Source of the DNA: Schistosoma mansoni
Taxonomy: Eukaryota > Platyhelminthes > Trematoda > Strigeidida > Schistosomatidae
Direction: 5' to 3'
DNA length: 64,000 nt
NCBI RefSeq assembly: GCF_000237925.1
Contig: NC_031497.1
Location: 23,565,249-23,629,248, forward strand
The position numbers and the translations under genes were made by a program. Of this stretch, positions 11,501-21,889 are shown piece by piece. Every line of letters starts with the position of its first letter. The first letter of the stretch is position 1. The notes under the pieces are model-generated. The model worked only from the letters and a program-made list of their open reading frames with translations, did not search any database and was not told the origin of the DNA.

Positions 11501-14500
11501 GGATTGAAACCACCAAGTACCAATTCACCACCGATTCCTGAGTCACTTCCCCTATCAACAAATAGTGAATGTGTGTGTAGTTATTGATAGTTTTTCCAAT
11601 GTAATTCACCGACAGACAAGGTTAATAGCATAAATATTAGTTAGCTGTTTGGACACGATCTTACCTGATGTAAGAATCAACTACAGTATGTGATCATGTC
11701 GTTGTGTAAATGTGTGTCAGATAAAGTATTTAGTTTGTGAAGTCACTGACTTTAACGAATACGCTTTATATAAAATAAAATCTACATCGTTTGGGACATA
11801 AAATACATTTATACTATGAGAAAACGGAGTTGAACTGAAAAAATGTGATGTGTTTAACCATGTATTTATCTATAATTGATGAGTATCTGATGGATATTTC
11901 ATCTAATATTAACGTTAGATTATTAATAACTGGGGTAAATTCCAATCTAATGAAGCTCCTCAAACTGTATGTCATAAACAAAGAGGAATTGAATGTGCTG
12001 AAGCCTACCAGTTCTGTACTCCTCAATTGATATGGATTACATGAAATTCATAAGTCTGATAATCCATCACGATCAATATTGTCTACACGTTGTTCACCTA
12101 TAAGTATACTAGGAAAAGGGTTATCGAATAGCTAAATCCGATCCGTGAACTAACTGATGTTTTCGATGATTTCAATATTAAAGAAAAGACAGTGCATTCT
12201 TTTGATATAAACACACTTTTTCGAATGTGCCTCAAAACAAGACAGTTATAACCATTGTGACCATGCATCGAGTAATTCCCTCCTTGCTCCTATTCCATAA
12301 ACGGTTGAAAGAACTAATTTTATTATGTGCTGCGAAAGTTCAATCTGTAAAATAAACTCACCGATCTAAATAAAATGAAAATATTGGATCCATATTCACA
12401 CCATTTGCCAGTATATTCGGGAACATCGGAATGTTTCCGTATTCTGATATCCTCCTACTCGACATGCCAATTATTCCATCATATTTACAATTGTAGTAAT
12501 CGCCATTAAATATATTCCTCATTTCTGCGAACGCTTGATTCCGAATCACCAACGAGCCTATCTGAAACATCATTTGATTTATAAACATTCTCAATTCTTA
12601 CTCGTATAGTATCCACACTCCAAAATCCAGAGAAATTACTATCCAGATAACTCACAAGATAACTGGAACCATCTGCTACATAAGTCGATGATTTCGAGCT
12701 ATCATAAAACCGAAACATCCAACAAAATATATCAAGAAACCAACACTCCCTTGAAGCGAACCATGTGTCAGTCGATCCTGTATCGAACAGCACTCGTAGT
12801 TTTTGCGGTGGAGTTCCCACTGATATCTCACCATAATACTGAAACTAAATTGAAAGATTGTTTTGCATTAAAGATTTCGACAGTTTTGTTATATCTAAGT
12901 GAAATTTAAATTACAGGTAACTTCTGAGATCAATTAATAGTCTAGTATTATATAAATATATTCCTGTTGTATAACTGTTCAGTAACTAGATTATGTATAT
13001 CTATATTCCTATTATCATAAGCTTCATTTTGACCTATGGATAATTATTATACGAATTACAGTTCCTAAACTGTACTCCATTTATTGAATTCAGTCTCCCA
13101 CGTTCACAGCCACATTTGACTTGATCTTGCACAAATATTATTTTCTATATTTTGGTGTTATGCGGTCTGTTTGTCTGGTATATAAACTGAGTATGCTTGA
13201 AATAAATGATTCGCATAACAGATGCTGTAGTTGGTGTTCTGGACTCAATTGGAAGGGCTGGGCGGACAAGGGAATAATCATTACGCTATACTGTTCATAC
13301 CTGTCGAACGTCATTTTGTTGGCACAGTGTTAAGATTGGGAATGTCATATTTCAATTGGTGAGTAAATCACGTGATAAAATGCTGGACATAAAATTACAA
13401 CAATTTTGTCATAGAAATAACAATTACGTTTGTTTCCAGCATTTTCAATGACTCTAGTACACTATTTCTGTTGACGACTATATCGATTAGTAACATTCAT
13501 AGTATTTATTTTTACGGGCATAATTCAACAGTTACATTTTACAACATTCTCTGAAGGATTATTTTGAATTGGTCGATCATCTAGGTGATATTATTATCAA
13601 GGGAAAGACAACGTGCTCATTTGACGTGAATTTCTTATTCACAAATGTACCTTTAAAAAAAGACTATTGACATTTTATGTGACTATATATCGTTAAACGA
13701 CCTTAAATTATATATCCATTTAAAAATTCTTAAAGATTTATTACTTTTATGTACTGATAAGGTTCAGTTCACTTTTGAAGGCGAATACTTTCGCCAGATC
13801 GATGTGGTTGCTATGGGTAGTCCGTCAGGACCATTACTAGCAGATGTGTTTATGGCACATGTGGAAAATCTGTTTGAAGAATTAATCGAAAACATGTCAC
13901 TTTATAAGAGATATGTGAACGATATCTTAGTAATCTGTGAAAGAAATGATGATATAAACTGCTTATTGAATAAACTTAACACTATCCAAAGCCACATCAG
14001 TCTCTCATGCAAAGAGGAGAAGAATGACCAACTTACCTTCCTAGATATACTTCTAAGTAGACGAGAAGATGACTCAATTAAACGATCCATTTTTCGAAAA
14101 CCGACGTGGACGGGTCAATACCTTAGTCACTATAGTTATTGCCCTGTGCAATACAAACGGGGTTTGGTAAGGTGCCTATTTAACAGGCTTGATCGTATTT
14201 GCACAAACCACGCTATTGATAGTGATGTTAAGTCGTTAAACAAGACATTAATGGGGAATGGTTATCCATGTAAATTTATCAATAGATGGAAAGTTCATGG
14301 CACAGTGAGACCTACTGTAGCCTTGGTGGAGAAAAAGTCTGTCTACATCACCTTATCAATTAGAGGTGATTCAAATAGCCTTTTATTCAAACAAAGGCTT
14401 AAATCAGTCATCAACAAAACGTATTGTGCAGCGAAGGTCTTTATCAAACGAGGTCCATGCTTCATTCAAAACCTAAAAGACATGAAAACGATTGTGTCAC

Positions 14501-17500
14501 ATGCCACTGCGTTTACCAATTTAAATGTGTATGTGGTCACACATACATTGAGAGGAGCAATCGTGATCTGAAAATTAGGGTGGATGAACATGTACCAAAA
14601 TGGTTGCAGAAACAAATACAGTCGAGTGACCCAATAAGAGTAGAGGATAAACATCCATCATCCTCTATTGCCAAACATATAATCGAAACAGGTGATAAGA
14701 TTGATCTTAACTCGGCTTTTGTTGTGTTGTATAAAAGTGTGAAAGGGCGTATACTAAGGTTGAAGCCTTAGCCACACGAAAATTCAAACCCTTTTTGTGT
14801 ATTCAAAAACAGTTTGTTCTTGATGTAGGTTTGTTCTCTGAGCTGGATGGATGGTTTAGTCGTGGAGCTTTCATCGTCCTTCTGAAGGACATCATCAGCA
14901 TAAAATCAGGTAGAAGTGAAGTGTTTGAATTTCTCCACATGTGATTCACAGCTTGTCCTGTGCGCCTCGATGTTGATTGGTTCTTATTGGCCTTAAATCT
15001 GTCATTGTTTATTTCTTTGATTTGGTTGCACGGGTCAGGTAATTATCAAAGAAAGATCGAGGTCCATGCTTTATTCAAAACCTAAAAGACATGAAAACGA
15101 TTGTGTCACATCACACTGTGTTTACCGAATTGAATGTGTGTGTGGTGACATACATCGGGGGGAGCGATCGTGATCTGAAAATTAGGGTGGGTGAACATGT
15201 ACCAAAATGGTTGCAGAAACAGAATAACATTAGGATCACGTCGATTTTTTTTAATAAATTTTTTTTGTCCCCCTTAATCAAAAAATTTTCATCCCATTTT
15301 CCAATTTTTTTCAATCCGTTTCGTCCAATTAAATTCCTAGTTGTAAATGCGTTATAATTGGTTATGTAATTCTTGAAATTCGTATAAAAGCTCTGTACTT
15401 ATCGATATAGATAATTTTCTTCACAATATGGACGTCAGTAACGTGCAAATTAGAGGCTCTGTTGTTCCTTACGTAGTCACAGAAACGGAAAATGTATTTT
15501 TGAATACATTGTATCTGGTAGCGTTTCCATCACTGGAAGCGTTAAGGAGCGCCATTAGAACTTATGAAATAGCAACGTACTGCCATTATGCAGTGAGAGA
15601 TTCTCATTTCCATGGAGATCGGAAGCCGTATATTAAATTTGTATGTTGGAGAAAGAGCTATAAAACACCAAGCGGTTCTTCGCAGCGGATTAGACGAAGG
15701 AGGTAATTTGATTAGTGTTATTATATTGTTCATTGAGGACTTCAATGGACACTCAATGTCCGGCCTTCATCTTTTGTAAGTTTCTTGAAGGTTATTGGAC
15801 TGTTGTTCGTGGGAATGTGCATCACAATCACGAGTGCAATTCCCTGAGGTACGACTGTAACACATGGATGCGCCGATTAACGGCGGTGGAATTGGAAACA
15901 GTGAAGTCACTGTTGATATCTGGTACATCAGCATTCAATGTTATGCACTACGCGTACCAGTCCTATGGGAAACGTCTTACAGCTCAAGATGTTTTCAATA
16001 TGCGTTACAAAGTGTTCTCACAGGTCAACCTTCCTGGTAAGCAATGTGCATATTCATACTATTAACTGTAGGTGATTACGCTAAATTGAAAAATCACATA
16101 ACGTCACTTGGCGGCCGTTGTGATTATCAATTGGATGCAGATCATAGTCTGTTGTACTTCTTCGCTACAGCAGACCAGATTAATCTGTGCAACAGGTTTT
16201 TAGATGTTGTTGGTTTTGATGGGACATACAAAACCAATAATGAAAACATGTTTCTGTATCACGTGGTGGCTCTGGACATGAATTTCATGGCAATACCTGT
16301 TTGTATTGCATTTATAAGTCGCGAAACATCGACTTTGCTGTCCAGTTTCCTCTCGTTCTTCCGCCAATTGAGTAACAATAGAGAGGTTATCGGTATTGTT
16401 ACCGATGATTCACCTGCTATAGCTGCTGCCATAACGCAGGTGTATCCGAATTCACACCACCTTTTGTGCCGCGTGCACCTTCTTCGAAATGTCATCAAGA
16501 GGGTAAGCTTTCCTTTCTTTAGAATTAACCCATTCATCGTATTCGTAGAGGCTACGATCTGATCTTCTTCAAATGTTCTACCGTCTTATGCTAACAAGAA
16601 ATGTGGAAAGGTAAATCGAAATATGCTTTACAATGTATTGTAGCTTCCAATGGTATGTGTCATTCATCGAAGCAGCAGACGGGAATTTCTACCAATATTT
16701 GAGAGATCAGTTATTGTCCAAAAAGCACAAGTGGTCGAACGCTTTTAGACCAGCTGCAATGCTTCTAGATCAAAGCAATACAAATTTCGTTGAGACGACC
16801 CATCGAATTTTAAAGTTGCATAAGCTGAACAGAAAAACATCCGTGTTCAGATCGATATTTAGTGTTCTGCTTCGCACTGGATATTGGATAGAAGCTAGAG
16901 TTCAAAAGTACTCCACTGAATGCCGTAGCAGAGCTGTGCTGGGTCGCGAGCCTCAACTACGTCGTCTTCAGGAAACACTTACACCTGCTGCATGTCAACT
17001 GCTTAAGCGGCACATGCGTGGTCCTGTTACTGACTACGTATTGTCGGGGGAGTTTTTCACGGCCGTTGATACTACAGGAACTTACACAGTCTCCAAAAAT
17101 CCTATTAGTTGTTCCTGTTTCTTTTATGTAGAACACGGAGTCGTATGTCGTCACATCTTGGCATATTGTTCGCACGATAATGTCGAAGTTCACAGAGAAA
17201 GCATTGGTGACAGATGGCTGCATTCCAACAGCTACGTAACCAGAGTAACGATTGACAATGAGTTACCGGTACAAGTCGGGCAGACAAACGTACAAACATC
17301 GATTCACTACTTATGTCGGCGTATGTCCGCTGAACAGCATACCGCTCTACTTAACTATGCTCATCGGTTGCTTTACGATGGATTACCTACGACCATCACA
17401 ATGCCCATCGCCCGAAATACCTCAGGCACCAACCGTCAACAGAACGTAGATTTGGATGCTACCTTAAATGATGACGAGAATGAAGTAATATCTATGAACT

Positions 17501-20500
17501 CAGAAGAGTTTACGGACCGAGACAATGAAGAAGACGAACGTGCGCACAATGACCGACTGTGTGATATTCGCCATCTACGTCAGCCGCCCAGTGAAATAGC
17601 TGATGGAAGTGCTTGGATTTTTTGTCCATGCAACGCTATGTTTCATTCGTTCTGTGCCTACGACCCAACAGAAGTATCACCTGGGTTCAACTGTCCCATG
17701 TGCGGCGCTGTCACGGACTCATAGTGGAGTCATCGATCAGGACCTAAGGAGCTATGTAGAGACCGAGTAAAGGCCCTTTTCAGGGCCACCCACAATTTGA
17801 TTTAAATTTCGTTTGAATTTCTTGTTTCCATTTTAAGGAGGAGTCATGAAACCATCAATAATTCATTTTACATTCATATGATTTGGTTACTAGGTACAGT
17901 AGAGAGATGTAGTAAGATCAGTTCACTAGTACAACAAGATAATTTCTATTGCTAAGGTCAAGTGAACAGACACTGGTCGGTCATCACAATTCCATAGTAA
18001 TGAAGATGTAAAATCACTTTTTCTAGGTTAATAATAATAAAGTGATCATCGATCAATTTATTTTGTCAACAGTTTTTACGGTTTTTCAAATTTAAGGTTT
18101 CAGTAAACGATTCTGTTCAGAAAACGACGTCATATAATGAAGACTTACATGTCTAACAAGTCATTAATAATAATAATAATAATAATGGAACATACGAAAT
18201 GTAATAATAATGTTTCTTATGAGATTTATCACTGCATTGAATAATTCGATACAGTGATAAATGTCATTTAGACGTCTGATAAATAAATGTACAGTTTAAC
18301 TTAACAGATTGAAATACGATATTCTAAATACATAATGGTTACTTGATACAATTGACCTTATTCCACATTAAGTCATATCATTGAAATAGAAATTTATTTC
18401 ACTAGACATAGGCTTGTTCATTGACACTTCATTCAACCTATATTACACATATGCTTGTCAAAGAAGGTTATTTTTTCAACATTCAGCGATTTACTGTTTG
18501 ACAGTTTAAGAGTAATTATTTTCCCTTTTGACGGAAAATGTACATACAGTTTTTCATTGTTCGTCTAGTATGTTTAACAAAGGAAACTGTTGGATTTGGA
18601 AATATAAATCTAGACTTTCTAATTTATAAACGTTTACAATGTTATTTACAAAGAAAAATAAAAAATCCAGATCATTATTTTGAAAGGCTGTGCACTTAAA
18701 AAAACATTGGCTGTTAACATTACCTGCCAAAAAAATGTTATGCCCATCTCACAAATACAATTACCGTATTACATGACTGAGTACAACACTAACATGTATT
18801 TTAGGTGATCATTAATAAGTGATCAGCTACAAAGAATGTACAGGTCAACATATTTTATGCTTTTAATGGATTTGCAAAAAAAACCTGGATAACAATATTG
18901 CGTTCATTTTCGACACCCTTTCCAAAGCTAAAATGATCAACTTTTTGGTATTAAGAATAACGGTTTGCAAAATAACTGAATTATAAAGACTATTTGCTTT
19001 TTTCTCAGACATTATTACTAATTTCAGACAGCGTAAAAGTTGCTTCATTTACCCATCTTTTACGGTTAGCGTGACTTCGGCATGCCCCATTCACTTTCTC
19101 TTCATCATAATTTATTCATATATTTACACGAATATAACGTTTATTAAATGAGCGAACTATGTGTTAAATTAACTTATGGGAATACTTAAATGAAAATGTG
19201 TTTACTAATTGTGTATTAAACATTTGAGACTACCTTTGAATTTCAATAATCACCATTATCAATTATTAATAACAACTGTCAGTTTATTCACAAATTATCT
19301 TTCAATGATCTACACATTATTATTACTCTTGTCACGATAACTGATAACTGTAGTTGCATTTCTACTTCATAAAAAGAAGTTATCCCGATATACATTCACT
19401 AACAGGAGTATAGCAGGGTAATGAAATGGATTTGTTTTTGTTTTTTTCGAAGTTGAATTTTTTTACAAAACTCAGATGGAACAATGCGAAAATAGTTAAT
19501 TATTGTAAATAATAATCGGATGTAAAAATGTCAATTCTTACATCCAATAAAAGCACTTTATTCTAGTTTGATTTGAACGAATCAAATTACAAAACTGCAC
19601 CATTTACAACCAAAAAAATCATTACAGGTGACAAAATGTTTGTTCATTTGCACTTCAGCACACACTTTCAAAAACAAATTCTCCAATCACCAATTGCTAA
19701 ATTTTTTTCACATCCTTCATTTTCGAAAAAAAGGGTGGTAGGGGATAACACGAGCCGTGATTCTAATGTCAACCGCAGAAACAAATAGAATCGAATGACC
19801 CAATAAAGTAGAGGATAAACATCCATCATCCTCTATTGCCAAACATATAATCGAAACAGGTGATAAGATTGATCTTAACTCGGCTTTTGTTGTGTTGTTT
19901 AAATGTGTGAAGGGGCGTATACTGAGGTTTATTGAAGGACACAGGACAAGCTGTGAATCACATGTGGAGAAATTCAAACACTTCACTTCTACCTGATTTT
20001 GTGCTGATGATGTCCTTCAGGAGGACGATGAAAGCTCCACGACTAAACCATCCATCCAGCTCAGAAAACAAACCTACATCAAAGTCACCCAACTGAGCGA
20101 CAAATCTTCTCCACCATCACAGTTTGTTCTCTTCTTCAACCTACCCTGGTAATATTAGCTTATTATCCAGAGTGATTAGGTGTCAACTTGTTTTCACATT
20201 ATTTTTATTATTATTATCCTTGTCTATTCTTACCCCCATTTCCAGTCTAGTCGACCTTTTATTTTTATAAATCAATGTTCTTCACAAGTATATGTGTGAT
20301 CGGATTGTTCGAAATGTATTGCGCTAATATATCACACAGTTCTGATAATCTTCGTATTCTTATTACATTATCAACATTTATCAAAGGGACTAATTGCTTT
20401 AAATTTTATGAGAAGGGGTTTTGTGGAGATTTAGTACTTTCATAGTTGAAAGCGTGAGTCAATTGAAGCTAGACCACCATCGAAAACCTGGAAGCACTGG

Positions 20501-20998
20501 ACGGCCGTTTCGTCCTATTATGGTACTCCTCAGCAGTGCCCATCCACGATCCCGCACTCGCGAGATTCGAACCCAGGACCTACCAGTCTCGAGCCAGAAA
20601 AGTTTGCCGATAGACCACTGAGCCGGACGGCATCCAACGGTGTTAATGTCTAACTTCAACTGATCCACGAAGTTGAGCAATTGTTCACCAATTGTCTTCA
20701 GTGAGTTGATATCTCACGACAGATGTGGTTTTATATTAGATTTTATATTAGATATACATTAAGGTGGATTTCAAACTATCAACACAATTGATACACTTAC
20801 GTTTTCAAAATTAATCAGTTGTTCTGGTGTAGTTGTATTTTGCTTATTCCATTGGTACATGGATATTTTCCTCGAAGGATTAAAGTAACTCGTATAATGT
20901 GCCAGCAATGAATCGGATCTTTCCAATGGGTGAAGTGGAATTTTCACAATCTCACCAAGTAAATATGGTAGAAAACCGACAATGATGAATAGAATCAT
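8583..20998 (-). CDS. cathepsin D-like aspartic protease, copy A (six exons)
   Basis: A pepsin-family (A1) endopeptidase, probably secreted or lysosomal and cleaving proteins at acid pH. Exons on the minus strand: E1 20801-20998, E2 12602-12838, E3 12362-12561, E4 11429-11551, E5 9515-9749, E6 8583-8744. All junctions are GT-AG and the phases fit, giving 384 codons without a stop. Residues 1-15 look like a signal peptide ([15 protein letters not shown]). A basic propeptide (IVKIPLHPL) follows. Catalytic Asp85 lies in F-D-T-G-S-T and Asp270 in I-D-T-G-T-S, spaced 185 residues as in pepsins. Tyr130 matches the flap Tyr, but the next residues are L-D-S rather than G-S/T-G. E6 holds the W-V-L-G...Y-T-V-F-D-F end. 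Intron 2 is only 40 bp; intron 1 is about 8 kb and full of transposons. The start Met was chosen because copy B begins at the same residue. Expression is unknown. Confidence 0.88.
8960..9192 (-). repeat. SM-alpha-like hammerhead SINE in intron 5 of gene A
   Basis: The reverse complement runs from an AACATCAAATCTGAGATGC-type 5' part through a hammerhead core to the tail ending CAATGGGAAGATTC-AAACAAACAA. The same insertion is present at the equivalent place in copy B (34565-34800), so it predates the duplication. Confidence 0.8.
9105..9162 (-). ncRNA. hammerhead ribozyme (SM-alpha type)
   Basis: On the minus strand: stem I strand ATCCAG, core CTGACGAG, stem II TCC/GGA with loop CAAATA, CGAAAC, short palindromic stem III around ACGTGCGT, cleavage triplet GTC. 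All core residues (C3-A9 and G12-A14) are present. The partner stem I strand CTGGAT starts three bases (AAA) after the GTC instead of directly, so cleavage efficiency is uncertain. Confidence 0.7.
10290..11340 (+). mobile_element. decayed RTE (SR2-type) copy, shared with unit B
   Basis: Contains the RTE 5' leader (GGCATGGGGTTA ... CGCTAACC), pieces of the endonuclease (A-L-I-G-W-E-S-H-G region; [10 protein letters not shown] region after the gap) and the 3' end (GGCGGTCTATGACTC ... GGGTAACAGACGTAAAG). The reverse transcriptase core is missing and a 200-N gap lies inside. A related remnant at 36840-37400 occupies the same intron of copy B, so insertion came before the duplication. Confidence 0.8.
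10652..10851. other. assembly gap (200 N)
   Basis: Fixed-length run of N inside an RTE copy, in intron 4 of gene A. Its true length is unknown. Confidence 0.99.
13558..14771 (+). mobile_element. Penelope-like element: reverse transcriptase and GIY-YIG-like endonuclease
   Basis: Penelope-like retroelement core. At about 13620 a motif A resembling [12 protein letters not shown] is seen; one frame change then leads to the open frame 13804-14571, with [11 protein letters not shown] and R-Y-V-N-D, where YVDD would be expected. A second frame (14424-14771) carries the GIY-YIG-like part [22 protein letters not shown]. The Asn in motif C and the frame changes argue it is inactive. It sits in intron 1 of protease gene A, antisense to it. 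Confidence 0.8.
14828..14970 (-). repeat. inverted Penelope-flank segment
   Basis: The reverse complement of this stretch is nearly the same as 19938-20080 (CACATGTGGAGAAATTCAAA, TGATGATGTCCTTCAG, CACGACTAAACCATCC). So the two Penelope copies that surround the Mutator-like element also end in inverted flanks about 140 bp long. Penelope-like elements often show tandem or partly inverted arrangements. Confidence 0.75.
15052..15221 (+). mobile_element. second Penelope-like copy, left part (split by the MULE)
   Basis: Repeats 14450-14620: A-C-A-T-G-A-A-A-A-C-G-A-T-T-G-T-G-T-C-A-C-A-like DNA encoding the GIY-YIG-like region ([17 protein letters not shown]). It stops abruptly at GCAGAAACA, where the Mutator-like element begins, and resumes at 19775. 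Confidence 0.85.
15222..15243 (+). repeat. MULE left terminal inverted repeat
   Basis: Reads GAATAACATTAGGATCACG plus TCG and matches the inverted right end (19751-19774) over the ACATTAG-ATCACG core, with a few mismatches. Confidence 0.8.
15428..17724 (+). CDS. MULE transposase (five exons, open frame of 715 codons)
   Basis: Cuts and inserts the surrounding MULE. Exons: 15428-15702, 15738-16036, 16072-16502, 16549-16610, 16644-17724. Introns are 35, 35, 46 and 33 bp, all GT-AG, and phases match, giving 715 residues without a stop. The N-terminal part has a FAR1/WRKY-like zinc region (C-x4[10 protein letters not shown]...N-V-H-H-N-H-E). The DDE core shows Asp241 in G-F-D-G-T-Y and Asp303 in V-T-D-D-S-P. 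A C-x-V-H stretch follows; Glu406 in T-N-F-V-E-T is a candidate for the third acidic residue. A SWIM zinc finger lies at C512-x-C514-x9-C524-x-H526. The C-terminus (about 680-712) has a RING/PHD-like row of Cys and His. The first ATG after the left end was taken as start. Whether it is expressed is unknown. Confidence 0.87.
17725..19750. other. 3' non-coding part of the MULE
   Basis: AT-rich sequence between the transposase stop and the right inverted repeat. It contains a TAA/AAT microsatellite near 18166-18186. No second gene is seen. Confidence 0.6.
19751..19774 (-). repeat. MULE right terminal inverted repeat
   Basis: The reverse complement begins GGTTGACATTAGAATCACGG. The 120 bp just inside it recur alone at 26443-26559. 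Confidence 0.8.
19775..20160 (+). mobile_element. second Penelope-like copy, right part
   Basis: Continues the split copy from GCAGAAACA: it encodes the end of the GIY-YIG-like domain ([20 protein letters not shown]) and a non-coding tail that is the inverse of 14828-14970. The exact 3' end is not clear. Confidence 0.8.
20270..20405 (-). repeat. uncharacterised interspersed repeat
   Basis: Reverse complement of the repeat at 1838-1975. The SINE at 20400 appears to be inserted at its edge. Confidence 0.55.
20400..20735 (-). repeat. tRNA-headed hammerhead SINE, near full length
   Basis: On the minus strand it runs from an AGACAATTGGTGAACAATTG start through a tRNA-like promoter (A box GGCTCAGTGGTCT at 20613-20625, B box GGTTCGAATC at 20565-20574), a hammerhead core (20495-20540) and the tail (TTCCAGGTTTTCGATGGTGG ... 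CTCCACAAAACCCC). It lies in intron 1 of gene A. The pol III boxes would let it be transcribed on its own. The TCTATCGGC stretch replaces a normal anticodon arm, so it is not a tRNA gene. Confidence 0.85.
20495..20540 (-). ncRNA. hammerhead ribozyme, intact core
   Basis: On the minus strand: GCACTG-CTGAGGAG, a stem II of GT(A)CC/GGAC with one bulged A, CGAAAC, the palindromic stem III ACGGCCGT, cleavage triplet GTC, then CAGTGC. Stem I (GCACTG with CAGTGC) pairs perfectly next to the cleavage site and every core base fits the consensus, so it could self-cleave. Confidence 0.8.
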
Positions 20999-21266
20999 TG
21001 AAATATGTTTGAGTACTCTGAAATGCAGTGGTGTCTCTGTTATTTTTATTTTGTTTTCATCATGTTTTATTGACACAGATCTATCAAATTAGCTCGGTGA
21101 TTGAATATAAACAAACCCAGATACTATTTGTAATTCGATACTTGTTTAATGTTTGCGGATACCACCAATAAAATGGTTCGATTTACAGTTGAAACATACT
21201 ATTATTGTTTGATATATTGTATGATGGCAACAGCTTCCAATGTATATAAATAATATGATGATTTGA

Positions 21267-21431
21267 GTGGGAACTCGACGTCAAAAACTACGAGTGTTGT
21301 TCAATACAGGATCAACTGACACATCACTCACTTCAAAGAAGTGTTGGTTTCTTGACATATTTTGTTGGATGTTTTCGTTTTACGATAGCTCAAAATCATC
21401 GACTTATTCAGCAAACGCAGATGACTCGAGG
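21267..21431 (+). pseudogene. protease exon 2 relic (plus strand)
   Basis: Encodes a diverged exon 2: V-G-T-R-R-Q-K-L-R-V-L-F, then N-T-G-S-T-D-T, then C-W-F-L-D-I-F-C-W and S-S-K-S-S-T-Y. The catalytic Asp is Asn here. It points the opposite way to gene A, lies about 270 bp from gene A's start codon, and is next to an exon 1 relic on the other strand. A matching relic lies in unit B at 42627-42790. Confidence 0.75.
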
Positions 21432-21472
21432 CAAAGCAAATTTGAGACTAACAGTCTGACTGTAACATGTAC

Positions 21473-21709
21473 ATTTCTGAAATTAATGAGTTGTTTCGAT
21501 GTTGATATATTTGTATGATTTAACTCATTCACATACTTCCTAGTCGGAGACATAAAGTAACTGTTGTGAATCGTGAACTGTAAACTGCGTCTTTGCATCT
21601 GGTAGAGATGGGCTTTCACAATCTTAATATGTAAACGCTGTAAAAACGTTAGAATTATGAGTAGACTAATTGAATTCCCATTCATAGTGTGATAGTAAAT
21701 GTCGTTCAT
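21473..21709 (-). pseudogene. protease exon 1 relic of another paralogue
   Basis: Minus-strand frame with a hydrophobic start (S-I-S-L-L-I-I-L-T-F), a basic propeptide-like part (H-I-K-I-V-K-A-H-L) and Q-L-I-N-F-R-N ending at a GT donor, just like exon 1 of gene A (Q-L-I-N-F-E-N). Only an inverted exon 2 piece lies downstream, so the unit is rearranged and probably dead. A two-exon remnant of a living gene cannot be excluded. Confidence 0.65.
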
Positions 21710-21889
21710 GCTACTCTGGTTTTATTTCATTGTCATATTGACACAAACATCTTCAACCAAGGTGAAGAATCTATTGCAAATAAAGTTGTTTATTAGTGGT
21801 AATCTGATTCTTGTTTATCTAATATAAACACAAATGTGTTAATGGTATATTTTACTTACTTCTTGAATTTCAGTGTTATCATTTCCATT

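Larger units (their letters stand above)
15222..19774 (+). mobile_element. Mutator-like DNA transposon (MULE), apparently complete
   Basis: A 4.55-kb DNA transposon inserted in a Penelope-like copy. It is flanked by the 9-bp target duplication GCAGAAACA (15213-15221 and 19775-19783). The ends are imperfect inverted repeats of about 22 bp: the left starts GAATAACATTAGGATCACG; the right, read inward, starts GGTTGACATTAGAATCACGG. Inside is one multi-exon transposase gene (15428-17724) and about 2 kb without genes. The host Penelope sequence continues on both sides exactly as in the uninterrupted copy near 14625. MULEs have been described in schistosomes (the Curupira elements); membership of that lineage is likely but unchecked. 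Confidence 0.9.

Noticed and set aside
13121-13333. Plus-strand 70-codon frame
   Set aside because: Lies in intron 1 DNA shared with unit B, where the frame is not kept. No motif.
20545-20632. Possible tRNA gene
   Set aside because: A and B boxes are present, but no cloverleaf with a proper anticodon arm, and it is directly joined to a hammerhead and a SINE tail. It is the SINE head.
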